Positions 38,311 through 48,716 of a DNA stretch of 64,000 nt are shown piece after piece. Under the pieces are notes generated by a model that did not search any database, was not told the DNA's origin, and saw only the letters and a list, made by a program, of their open reading frames with translations. Both the position numbers and the translations under genes were made by a program. The DNA comes from Takakia lepidozioides (taxonomy: Eukaryota; Streptophyta; Takakiopsida; Takakiales; Takakiaceae). The first letter of the stretch is position 1. Every line of letters begins with the position of its first letter. The DNA lies in contig CM060731.1 in assembly GCA_030704615.1 (NCBI GenBank), positions 78,472,756-78,536,755 on the forward strand, in the 5' to 3' direction.

Positions 38311-40080
38311 TAACATGAGGATTCGGTTGTGTTGGACTACCCCCTCCGCACTGGAGACACGGCAGCTAGTGTGATTGCCAATGAGAGGGATCAGATCCTG
38401 CAACGAGCCAAGAGGTTCAAGTGGGAGGGGATACACCTGCTTCAAGTGTGGGAGGATGGTCGGGTGAGGATTGTGCCTCACCCAACACACAGCGTGCACG
38501 GTTAGTGCGGCATGCCCTGAGGAGTTGGGGCTTAATTTTTTGGAGTGCGACGCACTCATGTCTATGCAAGTCTACTGCAGGGGCAGTATTGGTGGCGTGG
38601 TATGCACACAGAGATACAACAGTTTGCGGCTAGGTGCATGGTGTGTGACAGGGTGCCGTGCTTCATTCAACGCCCCTACACCATAGTTGCATCCTTTATC
38701 CATCATGGGATTGGGCTACAGATGGAGTCTTGACTTCGCATGGCGTTTGCCAATGACGATGCTTCACCAAAGATACGTGTTGGTGATGGTAGAGCACTTC
38801 TCCAAGTGGATTGAGTTGGTTCCATTGCCTGACAAGACTAGTGAGGGGTTTGCGTGATGCATCCTGGATCGTGTGCTTAGCCGATTCGGTGCTCCAGCTG
38901 AGGTACTCACGGACCAAGGGAGAGAGTTCTTGGGGGATTTTCAGGCTTTGTGGTGATAAAGCCTGGATAGACCACCGTACCCCTTCTCGGATCATCCTTG
39001 ATGCCAATGGCTTGGCAGAGACTCTCGAGTGTACGACGGTGAAGAAAGGTTTTTGCGCAGGTAATTGGCCTTGCAAAAGGGAAACCTAGGAGATTGGGAT
39101 CTTCAGGTACCTTGTTACCATGGGCTACAGGTTTAGCAAGCAAGCATCACTTGTCTCCTTATCACCATATTTCGTTCTCTTGTTGGCGAGCCGGATTTGC
39201 TGCATCTATTCGCATGATGATGCAGTAGTCCTCAACCTGATTATCCGGATAGGTGACACAAGCATGTGCCCCGAGGGCAGAGTTGGTTCAGAGAATCATG
39301 TCTATGGGCTTGAGAATCTTGCTATTGTCCCAACACCGAGACATATTGAGGTATGCCACATACGTGGAGGGGGATATCGGCCAGGTGTTCGGCGTTTCCA
39401 CCCTGGGACTATGTTGTATCTGCAACACAGCGCCTACGAACTTGGATGTCACAGGCAGGACGGATTCTAAGGGTCAGGGAGGTGTTACCTTCAGGAGTGT
39501 TGATTCTGGAGGGTCAAGATGGCTGGTAGGAAGGACCATGTGCGTAATATGTGCCATCACCTTCCACATGTGGATAGGAGGATAGATCCCCAACCTTGTA
39601 GTGGTACCTGCAGGATTGCGTTGCATGCTATGTGGGCATGCTCGTGGTGCCGCCACTATGCTGGTGTGTGATCGATGCTCAAGAGGTTAGCACATGGGAT
39701 GCTTGACACCACCTCTTGAGAGGGTTCCTGATGGAGATTGGTTATGTCCACACTGCTTGGGATAGTGATAGTGGATATGACTAGTGGCAGCTAATAAGAC
39801 ATGGGAGGCCAAGCTCATAGGGGCTTGTGGCTACCTGGACTTAGGGCACCTAAGCTCCAGCTAGGGGGGCGATTGTGATGGACTAGTGGCTGCACTAGTG
39901 GTGGCTAGTGGCAGCCTAGTGGTGGACTAGTGGCTGCACTAGTGGTGACTAGTGGCTGCCTAGTGGCAGCCTAGTGGTGCACTAGTGGTGGACTAGTGAT
40001 AGACTAGTATTTGGTGTGCACATGTATTGTGTGGTTTTGGACAACGATGTAGTTGTGTAGCGATATGTATGCGCACGACA
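38311..40080 (+). mobile_element. Ty3/gypsy fragment (copy 3): integrase, PHD finger and 3' LTR
   Basis: Starts at the sequence before the integrase HHCC finger (EDSVVLDY-like) and runs through a broken DDE core to a PHD finger ending MGCLTPPLERVPDGDWLCPH with CLG and a stop near 39766. The untruncated PHD end in this copy shows what copy 2 has lost. A purine tract (CTAGGGGGGCGAT) precedes the LTR at 39874. Confidence 0.8.
39874..40080 (+). repeat. 3' LTR of copy 3, expanded by ACTAGTGG minisatellite
   Basis: Begins TGTGATGGACTAGTGG and ends GCGCACGACA, matching the ends of the 85-bp LTRs at 53692 and 54130. The extra length is a run of (G)ACTAGTGG(T/C)... units at about 39880-40012. Confidence 0.7.
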
Positions 40081-40379
40081 CCCCAAACATTACCGACCGT
40101 AGAGATCCCATGCTCCTCCCATGGAGCCCACCTGGCAACACAAGATTCCAGCCCCATCTACAGCCCACCACCAAACAGAGGTTGCCTGATAACCTCGTCC
40201 CTGGTAACAGGAGGGGAGCGTTGAAGATGAGTGCGGACCTTAATCCATGCCGCCCAAATGGCAGACCAGAGGCTGGAGCCGATAACAGATTTTTTGTTAG
40301 CAGATTTAATGACCTGTTGAGAGACGTCATCCACTCACATAACCATGCTGTAAGTGATATTGTATATTCTCAGTTTTCA
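40081..40379. other. no gene recognised
   Basis: A short plus frame (40053-40382) overlaps the LTR end but resembles nothing known. No repeat structure was noticed. Confidence 0.35.
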
Positions 40380-40850
40380 TAGAATGACTCTGTGAGTCAT
40401 TTCGTGACCCCTCAACAAGTGGTTTCGGAAGTCATTGAATTTTTCACTCCATCCATTTCGTAGCACCGACACAGGACACGTGTCGATGTTGAGAGTGTCA
40501 CCACGTGTCGACATAATCTCCAATATCATCCACGGACCACCGGCTTACACGTGTCCACTGGAAAACGGAAGTGGTTACTTTACCACTATGACACGTCAGT
40601 TTACCACTGTGACACGTCATAAGTGGTTGGTTTACCTCAGTGACACGTCAGTGAACAGGTGGACCCAGACGTAAGTGGTTCAAACCACTGTCCTTAACCA
40701 CTGGTGCCACGTAATGTCTTTTACCACTCACTTGTCCTAATCCACTGGTTCTTCATCACTCTGGGGCCAGAGTGGTTTAGTGTCTTTTACCAGTCAAAAT
40801 GAGTGGTTAACAGAGTGGTTATTCCGTGTTTTCCTTCTAGTGGGTGACGG
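40380..40850. repeat. cluster of AGTGGTT/AACCACT and GACACGTCA motifs
   Basis: The heptamer AGTGGTT (or its complement, or the variant TACCACT) occurs more than ten times in 470 bases, in both orientations. It is interleaved with at least three (A/G)TGACACGTCA and several CACGTGTC(G/C) copies between 40466 and 40650. The spacing is irregular. It could be the subterminal binding-site region of a DNA transposon or a decayed minisatellite. The ACGT cores resemble G-box/ABRE sites, but no gene follows. Confidence 0.5.
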
Positions 40851-43800
40851 TGGGGTATTCACGGAGGAGGGGAGCGGGGGCACACGACCGGGGGGGAGCG
40901 ACGGAGGGTAGTGCGGAAGGACAGCGGGGGACGAGGGGAAGCGCGAGGAGGGCAGGAGGGGAGCATGGAGGTGGGGTCAACGGCATGAGTAAAGTCATAT
41001 ACTTAGGAGGAAGGGCACTCTAGAAGGGGGAGGAAGATAACCCCAACCAAATGAAGGGAGCGGGCGGGAGGAATGTAACGGAGAAGGCCAGCAACGACGT
41101 CTCATAGCAAGCAATACATGGAGGGGAGCGAAGATGTTACGGAGGACGACCACATAAGGGCAGCGGAGAATGCAACTGACGAGGGCAGAGCCCGGTTATA
41201 AGATTCGGGAACGTGGAGTAGAACACAATGACATGAACAGAGAAGGATGGAGGAAGGAGTCCATGAATTCAAACGAACGAACAACAAAGAGGGGAGCACG
41301 GTGAGAAAACCAAAAACTTTAGGATGTTGCGGCGTTTTTGCACAATGCCTCATCATGACATTGCGTGACAACGCCAAGACGCCCGAAAGTGGTTGTACAT
41401 CACACAATAACGAAAGTGAGTCCAGGAGGGCAGATATTGAACGAAGCGCAAAACGGAATAGAACCGGCGACGAGGGGAGCACGGTGGGAAGAGCGACAAC
41501 TTCCAGATCTCTTGCCGGCTGCACAATGTCTCATAATGAAAGCTCTACGAGTCTTGCTGATGTGGCAGTAGGCTCGACCTCAGGTGGAGCTTATTGTCAC
41601 ATCCAAAAGACCCGTAGGGCTTTTCAAACATGGTGGGACATTGTGTGCGAACGACACAGGCTAGGAAGTGCTCGAACATCACACAATAAGGAAAGGCAAT
41701 ATTGAATGAAGCACAATCTCACAACATTCACGTAGTAGTAGCATAGTACTAGAACGCTTCGAATGCTGGCGAGCGATGCTGCATGAAATGGGACAGGACA
41801 CATTCGTTGGTGGAGAACACCCATCCGGGAACACGGGGGATTGGAGCTATGGTGCAAGAAGGCCGCCGTTGCAAGGCAGGTGAACAAAACGTACATCTAT
41901 CAAAATCAACTAACCCTGCACACATATATATGGTGCGAGGCCACCCGCTCCCCTCCGGCGTCGCTCGTCGCTCCCCTCCTGCGGCGCTCCCCGCGTATGT
42001 GTCGCGTGGGCGCTCCGCTCCCTTCCGGCGCTACCACCCGCTCCCCTCGATTGGGCCACCCGCTCCTCACCCACCCCGCTCCCCGCTACCCTCCCCTGGG
42101 GGTCCCCGCTCCCCTCTGGCGCCTCTACCCGCCCCACCCTCGCGGGTGCTCCCCGCTGCCCTCCGGCTTCACTCCCCAGCCCACTCGCGAGGTCAACCAG
42201 CTCACCGCTCCCCTCTTGTGGCTCCCCGCTGCTCTTCTGCTCTAGTCCCCGCTAACCTCCGGTGAACGGTAACGATAGAGCCACATGTCTGTACAAGGAC
42301 CGATGATGGTGGAACCGGGCAGAAGGGGAAGGAAGAGCGGAGACATCACGGGGAGCGGCGGAAGAGGGCACCGGAAGCCAGGGCAGATGGGGGGGAGTGG
42401 GCCCAAGTGAAGGGGTGAGGACAACGGAGGGGAGCGATGGAGGGGGAGCAGGCAGGAAGGGCATGCCAGCGGGGAGCAGGGGGCGAATGAGGGGAGCGGG
42501 GACTTCACGGGAAGCGCGCCGGAGGGGAGCGGAAGCAGGTTGGGGGGGGGGGGGGGGGGGGGGGGGGGGTGGGGGAGCGTCGCAAGACGGGAGCAGGAGA
42601 CAAAGGGCGAGAGGGGGGGGAGCGGAGCAGGAGGGGAGCGTGGGAGCGATGGTAACAGGGGAGCGGGGTAGCGATGCGTCAGGGGAGCGGGGAGAAAGAC
42701 GGGGGGCGGGGACCCCTTGCCGAGGGGAGCGTGCGAGCGGCGAAGGAGGGGAGCGGGGCAGCCATGCGACAGGGGAGCAGGGAAACGTCCGGCAGCGGGG
42801 ACCCCAAGTGAGGGGAGCGTGGGAGAGCCGAAGAGGGAGCATGGGAGCGGAGAAGTAGGGGAGCGTGGAGCCACGTGGGAGGGGAGCGGGGCAGCGATGG
42901 GACAGGGGAGCGGCGAGACGTCCGGCAGCGGGGAGCCCTAGCGAGGGGATCATGGAGAGGCGAAGAGGGGAGCAGGGAGCGACGTGGGAGGGGAGTGGGG
43001 AGCCGTACCGAGGGGAGCGTCGGAGCGGCAAAGAAGGGGAGCCTGGGAATGGCGAAGGAGGGAACAGGGGAGCGGCGAATGAGGGGACAGAGGGTCGACG
43101 GAGGGGAGCGACCTCGAGGGTTCCACGCGAGGGAGCGGCGGGCGGACGAGAGCAGTGAAGAGGGGAGCGGGGGAGCGCAGTTGGACGGGCGTGGGGTCGA
43201 CGAAGTGGAGTGGGGGAGCGACATCGGAGAGGACTGGGGATGGGGGAACAAGGTGCGGCGCGGGAGGAGGGGAGCACGGTGAAAAGAGTGACTACTTGAG
43301 GACCTCCTAGATTTCTTGCACAATGCCTCATCATGGCATTGCGTGAGAACTGCAAGAGGCCCGTAAGTGGTCGCATATCACACAATAACGAAAGGCAATC
43401 CACCAGGGACACGTTTGCATAGTAGTAGCATAATAGCAGAACCATGGAATGCTTGGAATGAATCAGGATAAGGGGAACGAATCCCAAAATGACATGACAG
43501 GGAAGCATTGAGGAACGAATCCACGAACAGAAAGTCGGAGCGGAAACGAGGGGAGCACAGTGAAAGAGCTCCAATTTATGGACGACTTGCCGTCTGTGCA
43601 CAAATGTGTCATCATGAAATGAAAAGCACAACGACTCTTCCAAACGTTACAGTAGGCTCGATATCATTTCGCATAGATGGAGAGCCTACTGCGACATCCA
43701 GAAGGAACGTAAGGCTTTTCGCACATGGGTGGACAAGTCCGCAAGTGATCGTAGATCACACAAACAACGAAAAGCGTTCCAACAGGGCATGCAAACTCAT

Positions 43801-44870
43801 GGAATGCTGGCGAGCGCTGCTGCATGAAATGACACATTCCTCGTTGGAGAACAACCATCCGTGAACACCCGGGATTGGAGTGAGGGGAGCGGGGGAGCCG
43901 CTGTTGCAAGACAGCCGAACAAAGCAAACGTCTATGAAAACTGAGAAGAGCATACATGCATATATATAGAGCAGTGAACGGTGACGATACAGCCACGTGT
44001 CTCTGAAATCATCGCGGCGCAGCAGGGGTGCGGGAGGCGGAGGGGACCGGGACACGGGGAGCGCGCCGAAGGGGTGCGAGGAGAGGCACCGGAGGGGAGC
44101 AGAGAGCGCCCAGTCGAGGGGAGAGGGGAGCGGCCCTTCAGAGGAGCGGGGGGGAGCGCCACACGTGGGGAGCGGGGACTCGCACCGAAGGGGACCGCCA
44201 CGCGAGGGGAGCGGGGAGCGACACGCGAGGGATGCGGGAGCGCCACCAGAGGCACGCGAGGGGGACGGTAGCGGCGCCGGAGGGGAGCAGAGCGCCACGC
44301 GAGGGTGGCGGAGAGCACCGTCGGAGGGTGCGGGAAGCAGATCCGGAGGGGAGCGGGAGCGACACACGAGGGGAGTGCCACCGGAGGGGAACGGGGAGCG
44401 GCACCGGAGGGGAGCGAGGACCTGCCACGCGAGGGGAGTGGGGTGCGGCGCCAGAAGCTGGGATCGCCATGCGAGGGGAGCGGGGAATGCCATGCGAGGG
44501 GCGTGGACCGCCAAGCGAGGGGAGCTGGACCCGCGCCGGAGGGGAGCGGGAGCGCCATGCGAGGGGAGCGTGGACCCTGCGCGAGGGGAGCGGGGACCCA
44601 CCGCGAGGGAACAGGGGAGCGTGGCGCGCGGGTTCGAACCGGGGAGCCGTTTGGCTGGCGTGTGCGAGGCACGACCACGGAGCTACCCGAGAGATAGTGA
44701 GGGGCCTAGCCGTCGCGACGCTTATAAGCGGGCGGGGGTGGGCAGGCATGCGGGTGCGGGCGGGGGTGCCGGGGAGCGGCGCAGCGCGGGGCGGGGGGTT
44801 TGGACGGGGGGCGGGGATTTGACGCGGCGGGCCGCGGCTCCGGGGGCAGCATGGACGTCCGGGCCGTCAG
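40851..44870. repeat. degenerate GGGGAGCG-type arrays with strand switch and duplicated inserts
   Basis: GAGGGGAGCGGGGAG-like repeats dominate. The G-rich strand is plus at 40850-40960, 42310-43290 and 43880-44640 but minus (CTCCCCGC) at 41935-42250. There is an uninterrupted G run of about 29 near 42541-42569. Between arrays lie related non-array blocks: 41280-41420, 41470-41560, 43270-43400 and 43550-43640 share GGGGAGCACGGTG, GCACAATG(C/T)CTCATCATG and CATCACACAATAACGAAAG. 41770-41940 and 43805-43970 share a CTGGCGAGCG(A/C)TGCTGCATGAAATG block. Long Pro/Arg/Gly-rich frames here are compositional. G-quadruplex formation is likely. Confidence 0.7.
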
Positions 44871-45016
44871 AATCGCACGCGCGCATTAAACTCCTCGGGT
44901 AAGGGTAGTCTCTTCGTATGAATAATTAAGGGAAATTTGATAAAGACTTTATAACCAAGGGAGGTACATTCATTGTAAGTTTTATCATGTGGGAAAGTTA
45001 TAACATGGACTTACCA

Positions 45017-45077
45017 TTTATTGGCTCGTCTTTATTCTAAAGAAGAGACTACGCATCAGTGTCAAAAATCGCTAAGC
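45017..45077. repeat. left arm of a 9.3-kb-spaced inverted repeat
   Basis: The reverse complement of 54310-54362 matches here. Both include TTTATTGGCTC, AAGAAGAGACTACG and AGTGTCAAAAATC(G/A)CTAAGCC. A 10-base insertion (GTCTTTATTC) separates the first two blocks in this arm. It may be one end of a larger DNA element enclosing the SURNod19 remnant and the gypsy copy. Confidence 0.55.
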
Positions 45078-45196
45078 CCCTGTTCGTTTACTTAGAGGTG
45101 AGCCAACAAACGGCTAGTGGCTCCTCCTTGTGAATAGCGAAATCTATTTTCATCTATAATAAACTTGAAAAATCATCCATTTATTTTTCATCAGTT

Positions 45197-45562
45197 TGTC
45201 AAGTTAAATAAGCACAGTGTGAAAACAGCTAGCATAAAACTAGTTGTTTGTATTTAACACTTGGATTTAGGTCAAGTGTTAAATCAGGTGTCAAGTTTAG
45301 TTTGACACCTGGTCCGTCTTATCTTCACGAGAGCGGCAGTCGCGTGGCTCATCTCTCTCGAGTTGAGCCTGCGCGACCGAGCTCTTGCATCGTTTAGGAC
45401 TGAGTGTGCTTATGATGGGAGTATAGGTTGTTGTGGGGTGGAGTCCCCATAGCTTGGGGTGCCCCTGGCTCGACTTCTATTCTAAAGAGTGATGGTTTTG
45501 GTTGTCATGTTTTGTGTCAACAGTGTGTTCTTAGCTTTTCTTATCACTCGAGAGAGATGAGC
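45197..45562 (+). mobile_element. family X LTR-like unit with perfect 16-bp hairpin arms
   Basis: Starts TGTCAAGTTAAATAAGC. Bases 45197-45546 recur almost unchanged at 53779-54128. Arms GCTCATCTCTCTCGAG (45347-45362) and CTCGAGAGAGATGAGC (45547-45562) are perfect inverted repeats. It is related to the unit at 25798. Confidence 0.6.
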
Positions 45563-45914
45563 TCTATCTAGTTTTCTAGTGCTAAGCTAGATACGATGTT
45601 TTTGTTTTTAAGCACTATTATAATGTAGCTTGGTCACGGGGAGCCTGCAGTTAGACTGGTTAGGTGTGCAGAGTGGAGCAGAACAAAAAGCTTGAGATGT
45701 TGTTACGATTTTTGTCAACCTGTGTATATATCTGAGAATGGGGATTAAGTGGCAGCAATAAAGAAAGAGGATATAATGAGGAAGCGGCCAATGGGTGACC
45801 ACTGGAGCGGTGATTTCAGGGCAGGCTGTGGTAGCATTCTAGAGTTGTTCGATTAGTGATGCGGCTGCAACCAGCCACCCAGCAGCGACGCCGCATTGTT
45901 CTAGTCTTGGAGAC

Positions 45915-47457
45915 GTAAAGAACAAACACTTCATGGTGGATGCTCCGAAGGGCCATCTGGGAATTAGGGACTGCTATGCGGAGTTTGTGGACGAGAAGGG
46001 TATGTCTGTGCCTCTGAACAACGTGTACCTGCACCACTGGATCACGTACGAGTTCTCTGTACCGAGCAATGATGTAGACACCCATAAGGAGATGCTACTG
46101 AAATCTGTGGAGAAGAAGCACTCTTCGTCTCAATCTACCTTACACGCTGCCTCATTTGAAGGCTGCTGGCTCCGGCGTGAAGCTCTCAGCTGGACAGACA
46201 TTGATGCAGTACTTTGGTGTTGGTGCGGAGACCAGGCGCACCAAGTCAACTATCCCCGCGCCCTTTGCTGAAGAGACTGCAGCTCCTTCCCTGCTTGCTG
46301 AGGGCTACAAGCCGATATGGATTCTTAATGTCCACGGCCGTGACACACGGGGGGCCGTCAACAAACTAGGGTGCAGTGAGTGCCGGTTGCTTCTTTTCTA
46401 CTCTTCTCTGAAATCTTTTACACCTGTTTTGAGGAAGTTCTCTATAGGAAGACAATGTGTAAGGGCCTCGTCCCCACCAGTCACTAAATGCCTCACAAAT
46501 GGCTGCAGCCCACAAGGTTTACCTTAGCCCATAATCCCTATTGACCTGGCACAGAGCTATAGCGGACAACAATCCGTTGCAGGGAGCTGAGTGATAAATT
46601 ATGGGCTGACGTTGGCGTCATTTTAAAAGCATGAGATGGATTCCAGTACTGCTTCTCCAGCCCCTAGCTTATCATGTGCCGTCGTGTTAACCCTTACAAA
46701 GGAGGGTAGAAAATAGAGAAGAAGCTAGGGGCCGGTGTACTGCCATAAGGTCGACAGTGCCTGAGCGATCCAGTTGTGTTTATTATTTTACCCGAATTAG
46801 AGGCTACAACAATTTGCAGTCAGCTACTGGATTTGGCGTGTAATCTTCACAATGTGACTGTGGACTGCAAAGGAGATCCTTTAGTAGAAAGTTACCTGGG
46901 ATGCCTTTAGTGCTGCACAGATGGGAAGCGCTGTGTTGTGAAGGAGGGCTTTGAAGGCGATGAGCTTGAGATGACCATCTACCTACAGTACACATGGGAA
47001 TATATTACCTGGGATGAGTGCGTTGAGCCCTGTCAAAGGTGGTCATCGGGTTCACCAAATCTATCGAGTATATTGTCGAGGGATGTGGCAACACTGATCC
47101 CGCTTCTCCGGAATGTGTAGATACACGGGAGAGGATAATAGGTGCCCCTGTTTGAAGAGATTGGTGATTTAGCCGAGGCAAATGGGAAGAAGGGAGCGGG
47201 CCTTCTGTTATGGCTGCCACCAGGAACTCCTGTTTGCAGGCATCTCTTTCACAAGCTAGTTGCCCCTTTGGAGATGATGTGATCTGCGCAGTGTCGCACT
47301 TGCATCCTTCAGCCCTGGATTGTACTATGTTTGGGGAAGATGGGCGTGTGATTTGCTACTCTCCTCCAATCTGTGGTACTGGACAGGCGGCTGACATCAG
47401 ATGTATCGCATCAGCATACACCATTGCGTTGGTGAATCCAATTTGGTTGGTGCATTA
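45915..47457 (+). pseudogene. SURNod19 (stress up-regulated Nod 19) family, broken
   Basis: Conserved blocks appear in order but in different frames: KNKHFMVDAPKGHLGIRDCY and VPLNNVYLHHW (45919-46055), then after a frameshift LMQYFGVGAETRR and GYKPIWILNVHGRDTRG with LGCSECR (46160-46385). Next come VTVDCKGDPLVESYLG, CCTDGKRCVVKEGFEGD and YLQYTWEYITWDECVEP (46850-47030), then VVIGFTKSIEYIVEGCGN (47037-47090) and CTMFGEDGRVICYSPPICGT (47320-47390). A TAG interrupts the GLxCC position near 46897. Some gaps could be introns, but the stop and the frame changes argue for a dead copy. The N-terminus is absent, and the end abuts the gypsy element. The function of this plant family is not established. 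Confidence 0.75.
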
Positions 47458-47499
47458 ATCGATGGGCACCTGGGAACGGTGACTATACTGTAGCATAAG

Positions 47500-48713
47500 C
47501 CACTACGAACTCTCTTCCCTCATCATCCACCTGTGTGAGCACCGCTCCAAGCCCCAGCATGCTCCAATCTCTATGCAGCTGAAAAGGACGCCCCCTGATA
47601 GGTCGTCTCAAGATGGGCGCCGAGGTCAACCTCGCCTTGAGCTCTTGAAAAGCTTGTTCTTGCTCATCTTCCCACTGCCACTCCTGGTCCACCTTGGTCA
47701 GCTTGGTTAGAGCCTTTGCAATGGCATTAAATCCCTTAACAAACCGTCTGTAATAGTTTGCTAACCCCATGAAAGCTCGAACTCGGCTCACATCCGTGGG
47801 GCGTGGAACCTGTGCAATGGACTCTACCTTAGTCTGCTGTACCCCCAATCCTCCAGGATATATCATGTGACCCAGATACTCAATCTGGTTGTGGAAAAAC
47901 TTGCACTTGCCCGGATGTAACTTCAATCCGTGCGTCCTCAAGCGCTCAAATACCCCCTGAAGGTGTCTCTCATGCTCCTCCACCGTAGCACTAAAGATGA
48001 TGATGTCATCTATGTAGCACCGAGCAAACTCCACCCCTGCTAGAATCCTGTCCATGACTCTTTGAAACTCAGCGGGAGCGTTTTTAAGCCCAAATGGTAA
48101 GAACCGCCACTGGTATAGGCAATCCTTCCCGTGCTCATTGATCCCCCAGAATGCCGTCTTTTGCTTATCCGCCTCCTTGATCGGCAACTGGTGATATCCG
48201 GATCGTAAATCCAACGTGCTAAAGACCTTGGAATGCCCAATGGCATCAAAGATCTCCTCTGGTGTTGGCATGGCATACCTATCGGACTTGGTCTGACGAT
48301 TTACAGGCCGGTAATCACCGCACATACGTCTCTCCGTCCAATTGCCAGACATCCTTCTTAGCTGGCATCACTGTGGCTGAAGCATACTCTCCACCAGAGA
48401 GCTCCACCAAACCTGCCTCCCAGAGATCTTGAGTCCTCATCTGAATCAAAGACCTCTCCATGTCACTGTATCTATAGGGTCTCCGAAAGATTGGCGTGTC
48501 AGTGGCCAACTCAATACGGATCTCTTGACCCTTCAGTGCTCCCAAGTCCTTCAAACTGAAGGCAAAGCAATTCCTATAAGCCCTCAGGAACCGCCGTATA
48601 CGTCGTCTCTCTCCTCCGGTGACAATGGGTCCAATGTCAGGCTCCCAATTGTCCTCCGTAACTGCAACCTTAAGTCCAGTGGGCTTAGAGGTAGAGGACC
48701 CGTCCCGTGGTTG
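47500..48713 (-). pseudogene. reverse transcriptase and N-terminal half of RNase H (copy 2)
   Basis: Downstream of the UAG the frame encodes RRIRRFLRAYRNCFAFSLKD and IELATDTPIFRRPYRYS. A one-base deletion near 48350 then shifts the frame. From 48352 it continues with MCGDYRPVNRQTKSDRYAMP, VFSTLDLRSGYHQLPIKEA, FGLKNAPAEFQRVMD and the catalytic CYIDDIIIFSATVEE. The thumb/connection (EYLGHMIYPGGLG, MGLANYYRRFVKGF) follows, then the start of RNase H (GRPFQLHRDWSMLGLGAVLT) up to the inversion point. It is typical Ty3/gypsy order and sequence, and otherwise well preserved. Confidence 0.85.
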
Positions 48714-48716
48714 CTA
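48708..48716 (-). promoter_or_regulatory. UAG CAACCA, candidate translational readthrough site (copy 2)
   Basis: TAG (48716-48714) ends the methyltransferase frame. The next bases CAACCA fit the CARYYA context known from the tobamovirus leaky stop. The same frame then stays open through a linker (SKPTGLKVAVTEDNWEPDIG) into the RT, so readthrough would make a methyltransferase-polymerase fusion. The site is identical in copy 1. Confidence 0.6.

Noticed and set aside
37683-38318. 211-codon plus frame with a long Lys run
   Set aside because: Compositional frame over the GC-rich insert with a poly(A) tract.
42252-43643. 463-codon minus-strand frame rich in Pro, Ser, Arg and Leu
   Set aside because: It is the antisense reading of the GGGGAGCG arrays. 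Equally long frames occur in several phases on both strands, and no domain is visible.
43932-44902. Long Gly/Arg/Glu-rich plus frames and Pro-rich minus frames
   Set aside because: Same compositional effect of the GAGGGGAGCG repeat; different frames give equally long open stretches.
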